NCBI GenBank assembly: GCA_036785325.1
Contig: JAXIVH010000016.1
Coordinates: 9,372,702 to 9,436,701 of the forward strand
Direction: 5' to 3'
Source: Urophycis tenuis
Taxonomy: Eukaryota; Chordata; Actinopteri; Gadiformes; Phycidae
DNA length: 64,000 nucleotides
Each line of letters opens with the position of its first letter. Position 1 is the stretch's first letter. The position numbers were made by a program, and so were the translations under genes. Positions 20,803 to 30,378 of this stretch are shown here, one piece after another. The notes beneath the pieces are model-generated. The model had not been told where the DNA came from. It did not search any database and saw only the letters and a list, made by a program, of their open reading frames with translations.

Positions 20803-21863
20803 TGCACCTGACTGGACAGTGTGACTACTTGAGGAGTTCGAGATGGATTCGAAACTGAAGCAGTTCTGGTACGTGGTGCGGCCCTCCGGCCCTCACAATC
20901 GCGGGCGTAGTGGCCAGGTTCCTGACACCTTCTACAAATAATTGGGCCCTGGAAGGTTCTGGTCCGTGGCCTCGTGGTCTGGAGGAGGTCAACACTACGG
21001 GTGAGAAGATCAAGTTGCTCCTGCTGCCGTTTTAAAATCTCCTTTAGTTCTACCATTTCAGGGTTGGGTACCGGGTTACTTGGTGATGGGTGCTTGTTGC
21101 CTTGCACACCATATTGTATGCCATGTACAAAAGGGACAGACTGACTACGGCCTCTCATAGTTGATGGCATCCCATCCCGCTCCCATCTAATTGCTTCCCC
21201 CCGAACATCGAGTAAAGTAGCTGAGGGTTGGCACCGAACTAGCTGTTTTAAAGTCCTGCTAAGGCCCCCATCCAAAACATACTCAACGAACTGGTCACGC
21301 AACATTGCCTCTGAATTTAGTATTGCATGGGGTGATACCTGTCGAATCTTCCCCATCAAATTCATCAAGGCGAGGGAAAATTCGAGTAAGCTTTCGCCTT
21401 CCTGTTGCTTCCTTGAGAAGAACGCCTCCTGCAAAGACACATGGGACTGAGAGCAACCATATAATTCACGCAAGATAGTTACAATCTTCCTTGGATCGGC
21501 CCTTTCATCAACAGAACGATATTTGATCTCTTCCCTGGCTTCTCCTTCTAAGTGGTCAAAGAGAAAAAAAGCTTGATCGGCTGAGGAGAGGTGGCGGGCC
21601 CGCATGCAGGCTTGCACCTCCTCCTCCCATTCATCAAACCTCATGCCAGTATTCCCCCTAAACGATGGACATTTCCGGTCCCTAGGAACAAAGACAAATC
21701 TTTCAGTGGTTACATTACCGGAAGCGCCTATAGGGGGTGGGCTCACCGGTGGATCTGCCGGAGGAGGGTCTGCCGGGGGCACTGCTCGTTCTTGCCGCAA
21801 ACGCTCATTGTCTGCTTTTAACTGTGCAACCATATCTCGAAGCTGCTGCACTTCCTCGTCCAT
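20793..21863 (-). CDS. gag: Gypsy Gag structural protein
   Basis: 356 residues from an ATG at 21863. An N-terminal coiled coil (about 1-27, EEVQQLRDMVAQL) is followed by a proline-rich linker (PPADPPPADPPVSPPP), a capsid-like region (about 50-180), and one CCHC zinc knuckle at 310-323 (C310, C313, H318, C323) for RNA packaging. No internal stop. The TAG at 20793-20795 lies inside the open Pol frame. Gag forms the particle, and its excess over Gag-Pol would be set by the frameshift site. Confidence 0.93.
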   Translation of the reverse strand: MDEEVQQLRDMVAQLKADNERLRQERAVPPADPPPADPPVSPPPIGASGNVTTERFVFVPRDRKCPSFRGNTGMRFDEWEEEVQACMRARHLSSADQAFFLFDHLEGEAREEIKYRSVDERADPRKIVTILRELYGCSQSHVSLQEAFFSRKQQEGESLLEFSLALMNLMGKIRQVSPHAILNSEAMLRDQFVEYVLDGGLSRTLKQLVRCQPSATLLDVRGEAIRWERDGMPSTMRGRSQSVPFVHGIQYGVQGNKHPSPSNPVPNPEMVELKEILKRQQEQLDLLTRSVDLLQTTRPRTRTFQGPIICRRCQEPGHYARDCEGRRAAPRTRTASVSNPSRTPQVVTLSSQVQEN

Positions 21864-22110
21864 GGTTGCTGTAACAATTCACTCACACCACACAAGAAAG
21901 CCAGGAGAAACGTTCACTTATGAAAGGGAGGATATAAATTTCCGCTGTAATTCGCCCCACGGAGGCTGCTGCTGTTTTGTTTTTTGTTTTTTTTAAACTC
22001 CTACATACAATGAATAGACACAAAGACCTGTTTCACAGAAAAAAACAAATTCACTAGAGCAAAAAAAAATTAAATGAATAGGATTTCACGTCTTTTGCCT
22101 ATAAAGTGTG

Positions 22111-22127
22111 TCCTGCCGACAACGCCA
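22111..22127 (-). other. tRNA primer binding site
   Basis: Three nt inside the 5' LTR the element reads TGGCGTTGTCGGCAGGA. Its complement matches the 3' end of tRNA-Ser(AGA), as I remember that tRNA, in 16 of 17 positions. The region from here to the gag ATG is a 250-nt leader. Confidence 0.7.
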
Positions 22128-22130
22128 GAT

Positions 22131-23871
22131 TGTGACGGGGCGATGGCATGGGAGACAGTACTATGCTTCGGTTAGGGTTGCCAGACAACGCCACCCCGGG
22201 CCTAGCACCCAGGGAACTACTTAAGAGAACTCAGATTTTCGCAATAGCAGACACAGGTTCATATGCACGAGGCGGTAGACGTGAATTCCTGTTCAACAAA
22301 ACTTTATTGAGAATGTAGGGAAAGGGAGAGGCGAAATCGGGAACGAGGAAACCCCGGAAACAAGCCGGCTAGTCATGTACAAAAATATCTTTATTTAAGT
22401 AATGGTCAACTGTCATGTCATTAAGGCTAAAAACACAAAGGTTAGAAATGCAAAGTTGGATGAGCCACACTGGAAAATAGTACTGCACGGTATTATGATA
22501 AATGAAAACAAGGGGGCTAGGCAGGGCCTACCTGAGGGAGGCAGAACATCAGACGGCGCGGCCGGGGATGGACACCACCCACACGTGCACCCAATCAAGA
22601 GTGGTTATCCTTGTGAGAGAAACACAGCCAGCAGCACACTGCGCACACACACACGATATCTGCACAACACTGCACACACAGCTTCACACTGTCCACACAG
22701 CACCCAGTGACGAGGGCCCACCACCAGGTGCCTAGCCTCCCTCTGGGGTCAACCCTACCTGCCAAAGAAATGAAAAGAACAAAAAGTTCTTACAGTGGAT
22801 ACAAACAATAAAGCAAACAATAAAGGGAAATAAACGTAACAAACATGCACAAATAAAGCATGCAACCAGGCCAGCTTACGAACCACTAACTGGCGGTTCG
22901 CGCATACAATGCACCAACGAAAACGAGCACGCTGCCCCTAAAACATTGGCGGCAAGCAGTGATTGCTCAGCAGGGCAAAAGCACATGCGCCAGAAAGCAG
23001 AAACGAACAAATGAAAAGGAAAACATATAGCTCAACACGTTTAAAACAAGCAGGCGTAAATGATAGGATAGTTCGAAATGAAGCCAGACAAGAACACATG
23101 CAATGTGTTAAGGTCTCACAAAACAGCAGCAGCTACGTGATTGGTCCTCCAGCACACCTGTAGCAGGTACATTGTGATTAATAAACTAGGTAGCATTATA
23201 AATAATGATTATAAATTGTTGCGCTACATACCCACACTAGATAGGGCAACACCAACGTCACGTCTCACCTGGCTGGCAGGCTAGCGCAAGGAGAGTCGGC
23301 TACTCCAAACCGATAGGGACGTGAATCAGGCCGCAGATCCTTACTGAACAAATATAAGTTGCATCAGCATTTATTCAAGCTTAGCCGCTACTGGCCAAAC
23401 AATAACATTAAAACTTACTTTAACAAATGACAATAGGCATACCAGACTGGAATGACGAGGTCAGCGATAGAATGCAGTTACTCGCTATAAACAGCGCTAA
23501 TTAGTATGAACGTATCTAAAAACAATTCCCCATGTTACAATAAAATCACATACCTGAGCAGGCAGGGACACTTGTGTACCCAGAGACGAGTGGTAGAAGG
23601 CAAGCTACGAGTACGAGGCTACAAGAAAGGGGGACACAAGTCAAGCCCAGAGTATCTAAAAAAAGTTATGCCATCGGCTAGCAACACAAGCCTACCTGGC
23701 TAAGCAGGAAGTCGTACAGACAGGAAGGGGGGTGGTCACGGACACCATCACCAGTGCTACTATTCCCCGACCCTTTTATCTCCACCTGGCTGAAGGCAAC
23801 CAATAGGCTGACAATTAGAACGGGCTGATATAAATACCGGAAGCAATGGGCACTAGCATTGCCCTACCACA
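22131..23871 (-). repeat. 5' LTR of the Gypsy element
   Basis: Same 1741-bp length as the 3' LTR. A TATA-like TATTTATA lies at 23829-23836, only about 35 nt from the LTR's outer edge. AATAAA (minus strand of 22303-22308 and 22390-22395) lies near the inner end. Confidence 0.95.
23829..23836 (-). promoter_or_regulatory. TATA-like box in the 5' LTR
   Basis: Minus strand TATTTATA. If used, transcription would start about 65 nt into the 1741-bp LTR, leaving almost no U3. A copy is in the 3' LTR. Confidence 0.4.
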
Positions 23872-24144
23872 TATACATGAAATTTACAATATATATATTC
23901 GAACTAGAACTAGCAGGGAATTTACAACACATATATACACACACATATATATATATACTTAAACATAGCTGACCCTTTTTTTCCCCCTTCTCGGGGATTA
24001 TGCTCCCAGTTTTGATCTCGGGCGTCTGGTCACTTATAGCATATAATAATATTCTATTACTGTTAAGCCAACTATGAATAATAAAACAGGCCAAAACATG
24101 TGTCCTTTATCATAGCTACACGTTTTTACAAAAAAAACGCGTGA

Positions 24145-25195
24145 ATTGAAAAGTTGAAGGTATGTTTTTAGCTGCTGGGTAGACTTCAGTCAACCTGACG
24201 CAGTTTTGTCTGTGAGCAACCAAATTGCTCGGAGATGGGCTCATTTTAAGCGGGGAAATCTAAGGTTCCCAACGGCGTATGGCAAGACGATATTGAGTCA
24301 TGGGTCGTTGAAATACTGAGCTAATTAATTTCTGTTCTTTATTGAAAGATTGATCTTAATTGAAACGTTGAAGGTATGTTTTTAGCTGCTGGGTAGACTT
24401 CAGTCAACCTGACGCAGTTTTGTCTGTGAGCAACCAGACTGCTGGCGGATGGGCTCATTTTAAGCGGGGAAATCTACGCTTTTCAACGGCGTATGGCAAG
24501 ACTATATTCACCAAAGGGCCGTTGAAATACTAAGCTAATTAATTTGTGTTCTGTAAGGAAAGATTGATGTTAATTGAAACGTTAAAGGTATGTTTTTAGC
24601 TGCTGGGTAGACTTCAGTCAACCTGACGCAGTTTTGTCTGTGAGCAACCAGACTGCTGGCGGATGGGCTCATTTTAAGCGGGGAAATCTAAGCTTTCCAA
24701 CGGCATATGGCAAGGCTATATTGACTCATGGGTCGTTGAAATACTAAGCTAATTAATTTGTGTTCTGTAAGGAAAGATTGATGTTAATTGAAACGTTTAA
24801 GGTAATTTTTTTAGCTGCTGGGTAGACTTCAGTCAACCTGACGCAGTTTAGTCTGTGATCAACCAGACTGCTCGCGGATGGGCTCATTTTAAGCGGGGAA
24901 ATCTAAGCTTTTCAACGGCGTATGGCAAGACTATATTGACTCATGGGTCGTTGAAATACTAAGCTAATTAATTTGTGTTCTGTAAGGAAAGATTAATGTT
25001 AATTGAAACGTTGAAGGTTTTTTTTTAGCTGCTGGGTAGACTTCAGTCAACCTGACGCAGTTTTGTCTGTGAGCAACCAAATTGATCAGAGATGGGCTCA
25101 TTCTAAGCGGGGAAATCTAAGCTTTCCAACGACGTATGGCATGACTATATTTGCCCACGGGTCGTCGAAATAATAAGCTGATTCATGTGTGTTCT
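24145..25195. repeat. 214-bp satellite block, 5 monomers
   Basis: Five monomers of mixed variants (CAGACTGCTGGCGG and CAAATTGATCAGAG types). Between the Gypsy element and this block lie the remains of the microsatellite and the usual spacer (23876-24144). Confidence 0.9.
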
Positions 25196-25383
25196 GTTGG
25201 CTGTGGAAAGAAAATAGCACACAAGTCATACCAAGTTACCTTTATTGTCAGTGATAAACATTAATAAATAAACAGTATGGACATTCTATAAACAGTTGTA
25301 TAAAAAGTGTAAACGGTATGAACAGTGTTCTTATAAAAGATATGAATATCAATACTGATCACGTGTGTATTTTATATTTCCAG

Positions 25384-25732
25384 GTTATTTGTTGATGAGC
25401 CAGAGCCTGTGACTCCCACCAACCGGCCCGTTCAGCCCACTGCGTTGTCGTCCTCCACCCGGCCGAAGCCTCCTGCGCCCACCCGCCTCCAGCCGAGGCC
25501 TCCTGCTGCGTCAGCCTGTGGCCCGCCCGCCCCCTGTGTCGGCAGCACCCATACCGCTGGTCCTCCCCGCACAGCCACAGGCCCCCTCCGTCCTGCTTCG
25601 TGGGCCATCCTGCAGCTGTCTCTGCAGTCATCGTGTGTCAAAACCATTCAAACTTGTATATGGTAACATTTCAAAATGACACCAGTATAAATGAGGACCT
25701 TGCAATAGGTTGTGTGTTACAGGACCCCCCTG
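25384..25732 (+). pseudogene. Cassette U8: exon 2, exon 3 deleted
   Basis: Exon 2 is intact. Exon 3 is cut after its first 10 nt (GACCCCCCTG, 25723-25732) and continues directly into (CA)n, so a deletion ran from exon 3 into the intron 3 microsatellite. The downstream part resembles the U1 intron and leads into exon 4. Confidence 0.7.
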
Positions 25733-25912
25733 CACACACACACACACACGCATAAATATATATAAAGCTTTATTGCAGACCCATGTTCATACGGTATAAT
25801 TTAAAAAGAAAAGTCTCAATGATGGCGTCAATGATACATTTTATTTCACAGCTTCAGCCGTCACCTGTAAGCATTGTACACAATGACAGTCAAATGGAAA
25901 TGTGTGTTTCAG

Positions 25913-26440
25913 GTATACTTGGTGTCCTTTGCCGTGCAGTGGAACCACCGCATGGCATCGCTCCGTGTCGCCGGTGGTCACGGCCGGCGGACGTCTTGCT
26001 TGGACCCGCGGCAGATCCAGCGCGTCAACCAGCAGGCCGAGGCAAGGAGGCCTCCTGCTGCGTCAGCCTGTAGCCGGCCCCCCATGTCGGCAGCACCCAT
26101 ACTGCTGCTGGTCCTCCCCGCACAGCCACAGGCCCCCTCCGTCCTGTTTCGTGGGCCATCCTGCAGCCAGAGCTTTGTCCCTCCTGCACCAACAGTGAAG
26201 GCGTTCATGCCCAACAAGTCCTCGCGGCCTTGTGGGGCTTGCCACGTGCCAAACTGTGGTGGACGGCGAAAGAGGTACACCCCTTCCAAGGACAAAGTGG
26301 CTGGAAGCCCACAGAAGATATTTTCCTTCTGCCCATCCACGAGGAAGTCCACTACCCCTGGCTTCGACAATGTTGTCTATGACAACTTTGAACACTTTAA
26401 GAGTGTCGTGGATGCAGAGTTGGAAAGGAGGACTTTGTAG
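25913..26440 (+). CDS. Terminal exon 4 of the unnamed gene
   Basis: 528 nt, phase 0, from the acceptor TGTTTCAG to TAG, 175 residues. It opens VYLVSFAVQWNHRMASLRV, which continues exon 3's MPFQ in frame (donor CAA|GT, acceptor CAG|GTA). A proline/serine-rich middle is homologous to the exon 2 tail. The C-terminus is basic and Cys-rich (RPCGACHVPNCGGRRKRY, then FSFCPSTRKS, NFEHFKSVVDAELERR) and may bind zinc or nucleic acid. The stop is followed by a (GT)n tract and an AT-rich 3' region. Real coding sequence by its composition, family unknown. Confidence 0.6.
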   Translation, partial: VYLVSFAVQWNHRMASLRVAGGHGRRTSCLDPRQIQRVNQQAEARRPPAASACSRPPMSAAPILLLVLPAQPQAPSVLFRGPSCSQSFVPPAPTVKAFMPNKSSRPCGACHVPNCGGRRKRYTPSKDKVAGSPQKIFSFCPSTRKSTTPGFDNVVYDNFEHFKSVVDAELERRTL

Positions 26441-26466
26441 ATACCGGACTTTGTAAATAACTGTAA

Positions 26467-26501
<35 letters not shown>

Positions 26502-26664
26502 TCTTTTTCTTTGTGTGTGTTTTAAAGTGCTTCAGCAGGCAGCTATTTATATAGTTCAAAATAATGCACTTTACAGTTTTACTTGAAGTCATTTTGTTTG
26601 TTTTTTATATTGCTGTTGAAATGCACAATGTTTTTAACCTTAATCAGTTCAACACAATCAGTTT

Positions 26665-26844
26665 CCCTTGTTCGTGTTCAGATAATCTGGATCCTGTTCT
26701 CCAGAGCCCTGACTTTGAACAGCCCTTCACCGTCCAGACTGACGCATCTGGTGTTGGTCTTGGGGCAGTACTGCTCCAAGGAGAGGGGGACGACATGAAG
26801 CCTGTGGCTTACATAAGTCGCAAGTTGTTCCCCAGAGAGACCAG
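26665..26844 (+). pseudogene. Gypsy pol fragment: RNase H, first part
   Basis: The frame contains the RT/RNase H junction: PVLQSPDFEQPFTVQTDASG, then GLGAVL and VAYISRKL. TDAS carries the first catalytic Asp of RNase H. The fragment starts abruptly near 26665 and is broken at 26842-26844 (CAG) by the Harbinger element. The second part resumes at 28937. Confidence 0.85.
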
Positions 26845-27261
26845 GGGCCTCATGTACGAACGTTGCGTACGCACAAAAAAATGGTGTACGTTCATTCTCA
26901 CGGCAAAGTGCAGATGTATCAAGACTGAAATGGCCGTATAAATTTGCGTGCCTCACGTCAACTCTTGAGCTGGCGTACGCACATTTCTACAACAGTTGAC
27001 CCTTTGGCGACACTTAGAGGTGATCAAAGCATCATGTTTAATTTGTCAGAGCAATGAAATTCTTATTACATGGCAGACAACCTCTACGCAGTAGATGGAC
27101 ATAAGAGATAAGAAATGAAAATATTTAAATGCTGGGAAACTGTCATAATAAAGGAATGTGTAAAATAGTAGTTGATTGAGTGATGTGCACATTCGAGACA
27201 CGTGAACAATTAACACCGATGAACAATCAACACCGACAAGTCTGCAATAACATGACTGGGG

Positions 27262-27269
27262 TATAAAAG
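27262..27269 (+). promoter_or_regulatory. TATA box of the Harbinger transposase
   Basis: TATAAAAG lies 40 nt before the first ATG (27310). The copy in the second block is at the same offset. Confidence 0.5.
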
Positions 27270-27309
27270 CACACCCAAAAATTACGTCAACAATTAGAGG
27301 ACATTGCGA

Positions 27310-28430
27310 ATGGCGCAATTAGGCGAGAGCGTGTCTTTCGAGACAGAAACGATCCTCTCGAAATTGTCGACAATTGGCTCATCAGCCGCTTTCGATTCCC
27401 TCGGGCAATCCTGCTTGAGTTATGTGCAGAGCTGCGGCCGGAGCCATGCCCTGCCGGTCCACGTACAGGTACTTAGTACCTTGGGGTTCCTGGCAACCGG
27501 GGCGTTTCAAAGAGAGTTGGCCGACCGATCGGGTATATGCCAGTCGACCCTGAGCCGGGCCATGCCAGCCGTGTGGGCCGGACTCATCCGCCTGTCAGCC
27601 AGGTATATAACATTCCCATACAATGCAGCTGAACAGGTCAACATTAAAGCGCAATTTGCAGCGAGAGCCGGTTTTCCTAATATAATCGGAGCTGTCGACT
27701 GCACTCACATTGCCATAAAAGCGCCATCACATGACAAATTTGTATATGTGAACAGGAAACATTTCCATTCAATAAATGTAGGCTACAAATGATATGTGAT
27801 GCGCAAATGTTATTAACCAACATTGTGGCGAGGTGGCCTGGTTCAACGCACGACTCATATATTCTGAGTAACAGCATAGTTGGGAACAGACTGCAGGCTG
27901 GCATTGTGCGCGATGGGTGGCTTCTTGGTGAGTAATTGTATTCTTTTAATTGTCCTAATATTAATCCCTGTGATGCGCATTGAGTGTACGTCCCCAAATA
28001 CTATCCTGTCTTCACAGCATCATTACTTGTTTGTGTGTTTGATTCGCTGGTTAAGCAACAGCTTCGGATCTTTCGTACAAGCCCCTGTCTCTGTGTGCAA
28101 AGTACTCATGTTAATAAACCCGTGCGTAAAGTGTGAAATGTCATTATCAGCCTCACCTTTGCCCCGGCGCCCTTCGGCATTAATTTATAACAATAGTGTG
28201 TGATCCATGTAAGTGGTGTATAAAACTAAGAAATGGGAACAACAAATCCAGTTTACTTATACTGCCTGCTTTCAATTAACCCCAGGCGACCGTGGCTACC
28301 CACTGAGGACGTGACCCCTCTGACCAACCCTCAGACTGACCGAGAGCGGAGGTACAATGACCGCCATACCCGCACTCGGTCAGTCGTTGAGAGGGCAATA
28401 GGTCTCCTGAAGGGACGGTGGGCAGCAGTC
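27310..28430 (+). pseudogene. Harbinger transposase relic
   Basis: Would cut and paste the element using a DDE nuclease. The recognisable region reads LSTLGFLATGAFQRELADRS and then NIIGAVDCTHIAIKAP, with the first catalytic Asp in GAVDCTH. A later segment has WPGSTHDSYILSNS with the second Asp. Breaks: the N-terminal homology (RRERVFRDRN, WLISRFRFPRAILLEL) is in another frame until about 27440. An apparent 5-bp insertion near 27783 shifts frame and causes TGA at 27790. Exon 2, after GTGAGT...CCCCAG (28286), has further stops and lacks the normal C-terminus. Not functional. Confidence 0.85.
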
Positions 28431-28667
28431 CTCCTTTTCACTTCCATTTTTATATCTGACCACTTCTTTTTAAGTTCAGCGTGTGTGCGGCTCTCTGAAC
28501 CCACAGCGTTGACCGCCTCACACACGCTGTCCCACTCACTCCTCTTCCGCTTGCTGTTAATCCCGGAGGACAAACTGCCAAATAAAACCACCCTCCGAGC
28601 CTCCAGCTCAGTCAGGAGAGTCTCCAGTTCGCACTCGGTAAATTTTCGCTTTTTTAGATGTGCTCAT
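28331..28667 (-). pseudogene. Harbinger Myb/SANT-like DNA-binding ORF
   Basis: The minus-strand frame has TECELETLLTELEARR, then KRSEWDSVCEAVNAV and HAELKKKWSDIKMEVKRR, a trihelix/Myb-like domain such as Harbinger elements encode to help transposase binding and nuclear import. The natural ATG is at 28667, but a run of six A just after it puts the start one base out of frame with the domain. The ORF ends at 28331, overlapping the transposase 3' end. Confidence 0.7.
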
Positions 28668-28936
28668 TCTCTTTCTATGATCGTTCAGAGGGGAATCCCT
28701 GATGCAGGGCTCATTTAAATATGATTAACATAATTGAATAGGGGCGTGGACAGGGAGAAGTCTGATACTCGTGCACGTGCGCTCAATTCGGTATGTACAA
28801 AGAAATGTGCTTGGGTTCAGGCGTACGCTCAGATTGATACATCTGAATTTTTTTGTGCGTGCGGCGGTTTCTGGCTTTGTGCGTACGCCATGTTTCAGTA
28901 GAAAATCCACGCAATTGTTAGTACATGAGGCCCCAG

Positions 28937-29225
28937 GTATGCGGCAGTTGAGTTGGAGTGCCTAGCTGTCAAGTGGGCACTCGACACCCTAAAATACTAC
29001 CTGCTGGGTAGAGACTTCACCCTAGAGACTGACCACCGCGCCTTGCAGTGGCTAGGGCGCATGAAGGACTCAAACGCCCGCATCACCCGCTGGTTCTTGG
29101 CACTGCAGCCATACCGGTTCACAGTGCAGTACCGAGCGGGCAAGCAGAATACGGTGGCGGACTTTTTGTCTCGACACCCTGTTGGGTTCCCTCCTCCAGA
29201 GGAGGAGGGAAATGTGAGAAAGTGA
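28937..29225 (+). pseudogene. Gypsy pol fragment: RNase H, second part
   Basis: Continues RNase H with ELECLAVKWALDTLKYYLLG, TLETDHRALQWL and YRAGKQNTVADFLSRHP, the typical Gypsy C-terminal RNase H motifs. Only about 16 residues follow before the stop, which lies inside the LTR. No integrase lies downstream. Confidence 0.88.
29197..29212 (+). other. Polypurine tract
   Basis: CAGAGGAGGAGGGAAA ends exactly at the LTR start, so this is a genuine 3' end of an LTR element. Confidence 0.8.
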
Positions 29226-29947
29226 ACACCTCCCTTCTCACTGGTTGTCTCACAAACACATGGACCGATTGTTTTTACTGAATGTTATTGTATTGTACTC
29301 CAGCTGCAGTAGGGGGCAATATTTTGTTCATTCAGGACAGAGGACACATGGGATAGCCCAGGGGGGCATTGGGTGTAAACAGCTGTTTTTGTATATATTT
29401 AGATGAGGTGTAAAGTGTGTATATATATATTGGGTAATGTGTTGTTTGGTGAAATGTAAATACTGTGTTTTCTTACAAGGTTTACTTTCCATTTAGGAAT
29501 ATTTAGTTTGTATCCTTGCCATGGGGTGTTCACCCATTATTGGTATGGCCCAACTGGCCGTGATTGGTGAATGGCCTAATTGGCCTTGATTGGTCCAATT
29601 GGGACTGATTTCTTATTTAAGGGGTGCCTCATTCTGTGTGGGGGTTAACTGAGGGTAGGTGCTGGCTTGATGTGAGGTCAGTACCCGGTATGCTAGGCTA
29701 TGCTAGGCTAAGCTAACCTATGCTATGCTACTTCATGCTGAGCTAAGCGGCTAAAATGGCTAGTTTTGCCATTTAGTATTATTTAGGATTTTGGATTTAT
29801 GTTTGTTTTGTTATTTTGCAAGTTGTGGTGAAGACAATAAAGCCCCACTACTTTTCAACGGCATTGCCACCCCTCGTGTTTGTCCACACGGTCCAGGCCA
29901 GAGAGTCCACATCCCAATACGTGGGGTGATCAAGTCGGTCCCTCACA
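29213..29947 (+). repeat. 3' LTR of the Gypsy fragment
   Basis: 735 bp from TGTGAGAAAG to GTCCCTCACA, with terminal inverted TGTGAG/CTCACA. It contains a TATA-like TTATTTAAG near 29614, a cluster of TGCTAGGCTA/AGCTAA short repeats (29690-29750) and AATAAAG near 29838. No matching 5' LTR is in the window, so its target duplication cannot be tested. Confidence 0.8.
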
Positions 29948-30378
29948 ATGACATTTTTGGAAATTTCTGGAAATAAAACCTCCCACCGGTGGCCACCAGA
30001 TGGAGCCATCCCTTTTGATCCTCCCTGATCCTTTTTGGTCGATCCCAGGGTTGCGCAATAGGGACTTGGGGGGGGGGGGGGGTCGTTCGCCTTCGTCAGG
30101 CAAACTCTCCGCCAAGTCCCTAAGCTCACGCTAACCGACCAATGGTTGACCAAAGTTGAGCAGAGTTGAGCAGCGATCGGCCAATGGCGGAGCGATGCTG
30201 AGCAGAGCTCGGCGCTCAACGGACCAATCGCTGAGCGAGGATCGGAATACGTCACCTAATGTTTTTACGACTCATACGTAGTCACGGTCATTGCTGTCCA
30301 CTGCCAACGGAGGATTCGACTAAGGTGAATTTGATGATCTTCATCCTTTGCGAGTTAATAATTCGACTTTTCGTTAAG
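29948..30378 (+). promoter_or_regulatory. CCAAT-box promoter and exon 1 of the unnamed gene
   Basis: A CpG-rich, TATA-less region. Three CCAAT boxes at 30139, 30181 and 30224, spaced 42 and 43 bp, are followed by a CRE-like TACGTCA at 30248. A poly-G run lies at 30068-30082. Transcription probably starts around 30260. Exon 1 ends at TTAAG|GTATGT (30378). Its coding phase cannot be set because no clear ATG frame is visible. The next exon downstream is exon 2 of U9. It could instead belong to a mobile element, but its cassette-like downstream order argues for the gene. Confidence 0.5.

Larger units (their letters stand above)
14783..23871 (-). mobile_element. Full-length Ty3/Gypsy LTR retrotransposon
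   Basis: A complete 9.1-kb element: two 1741-bp LTRs with TG...CA ends, a primer binding site, gag, pol ordered PR-RT-RH-INT, and a short polypurine stretch. The flanks carry a 4-bp duplication TATA (14779-14782 and 23872-23875). The integrase downstream of RNase H and the pol motifs place it in Ty3/Gypsy. I see no chromodomain. It inserted into the (TA)n tract after cassette U7 and the unidentified insert. Confidence 0.95.
26845..28933 (+). mobile_element. PIF/Harbinger DNA transposon (degraded)
   Basis: 2089 bp with 13-bp terminal inverted repeats GGGCCTCATGTAC and a 3-bp target duplication CAG (26842-26844, 28934-28936). It sits in the Gypsy RNase H sequence. It holds a transposase relic on plus and a Myb/SANT-like ORF on minus, the typical two-gene layout. 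The palindrome GCGTACGC occurs twice near each end. A TATA box (TATAAAAG) is at 27262-27269. Confidence 0.9.

Noticed and set aside
27307..27792. 162-residue ORF as an intact transposase
   Set aside because: Homology to the N-terminal part is in another frame, and the ORF ends at a frameshift before the second catalytic Asp.
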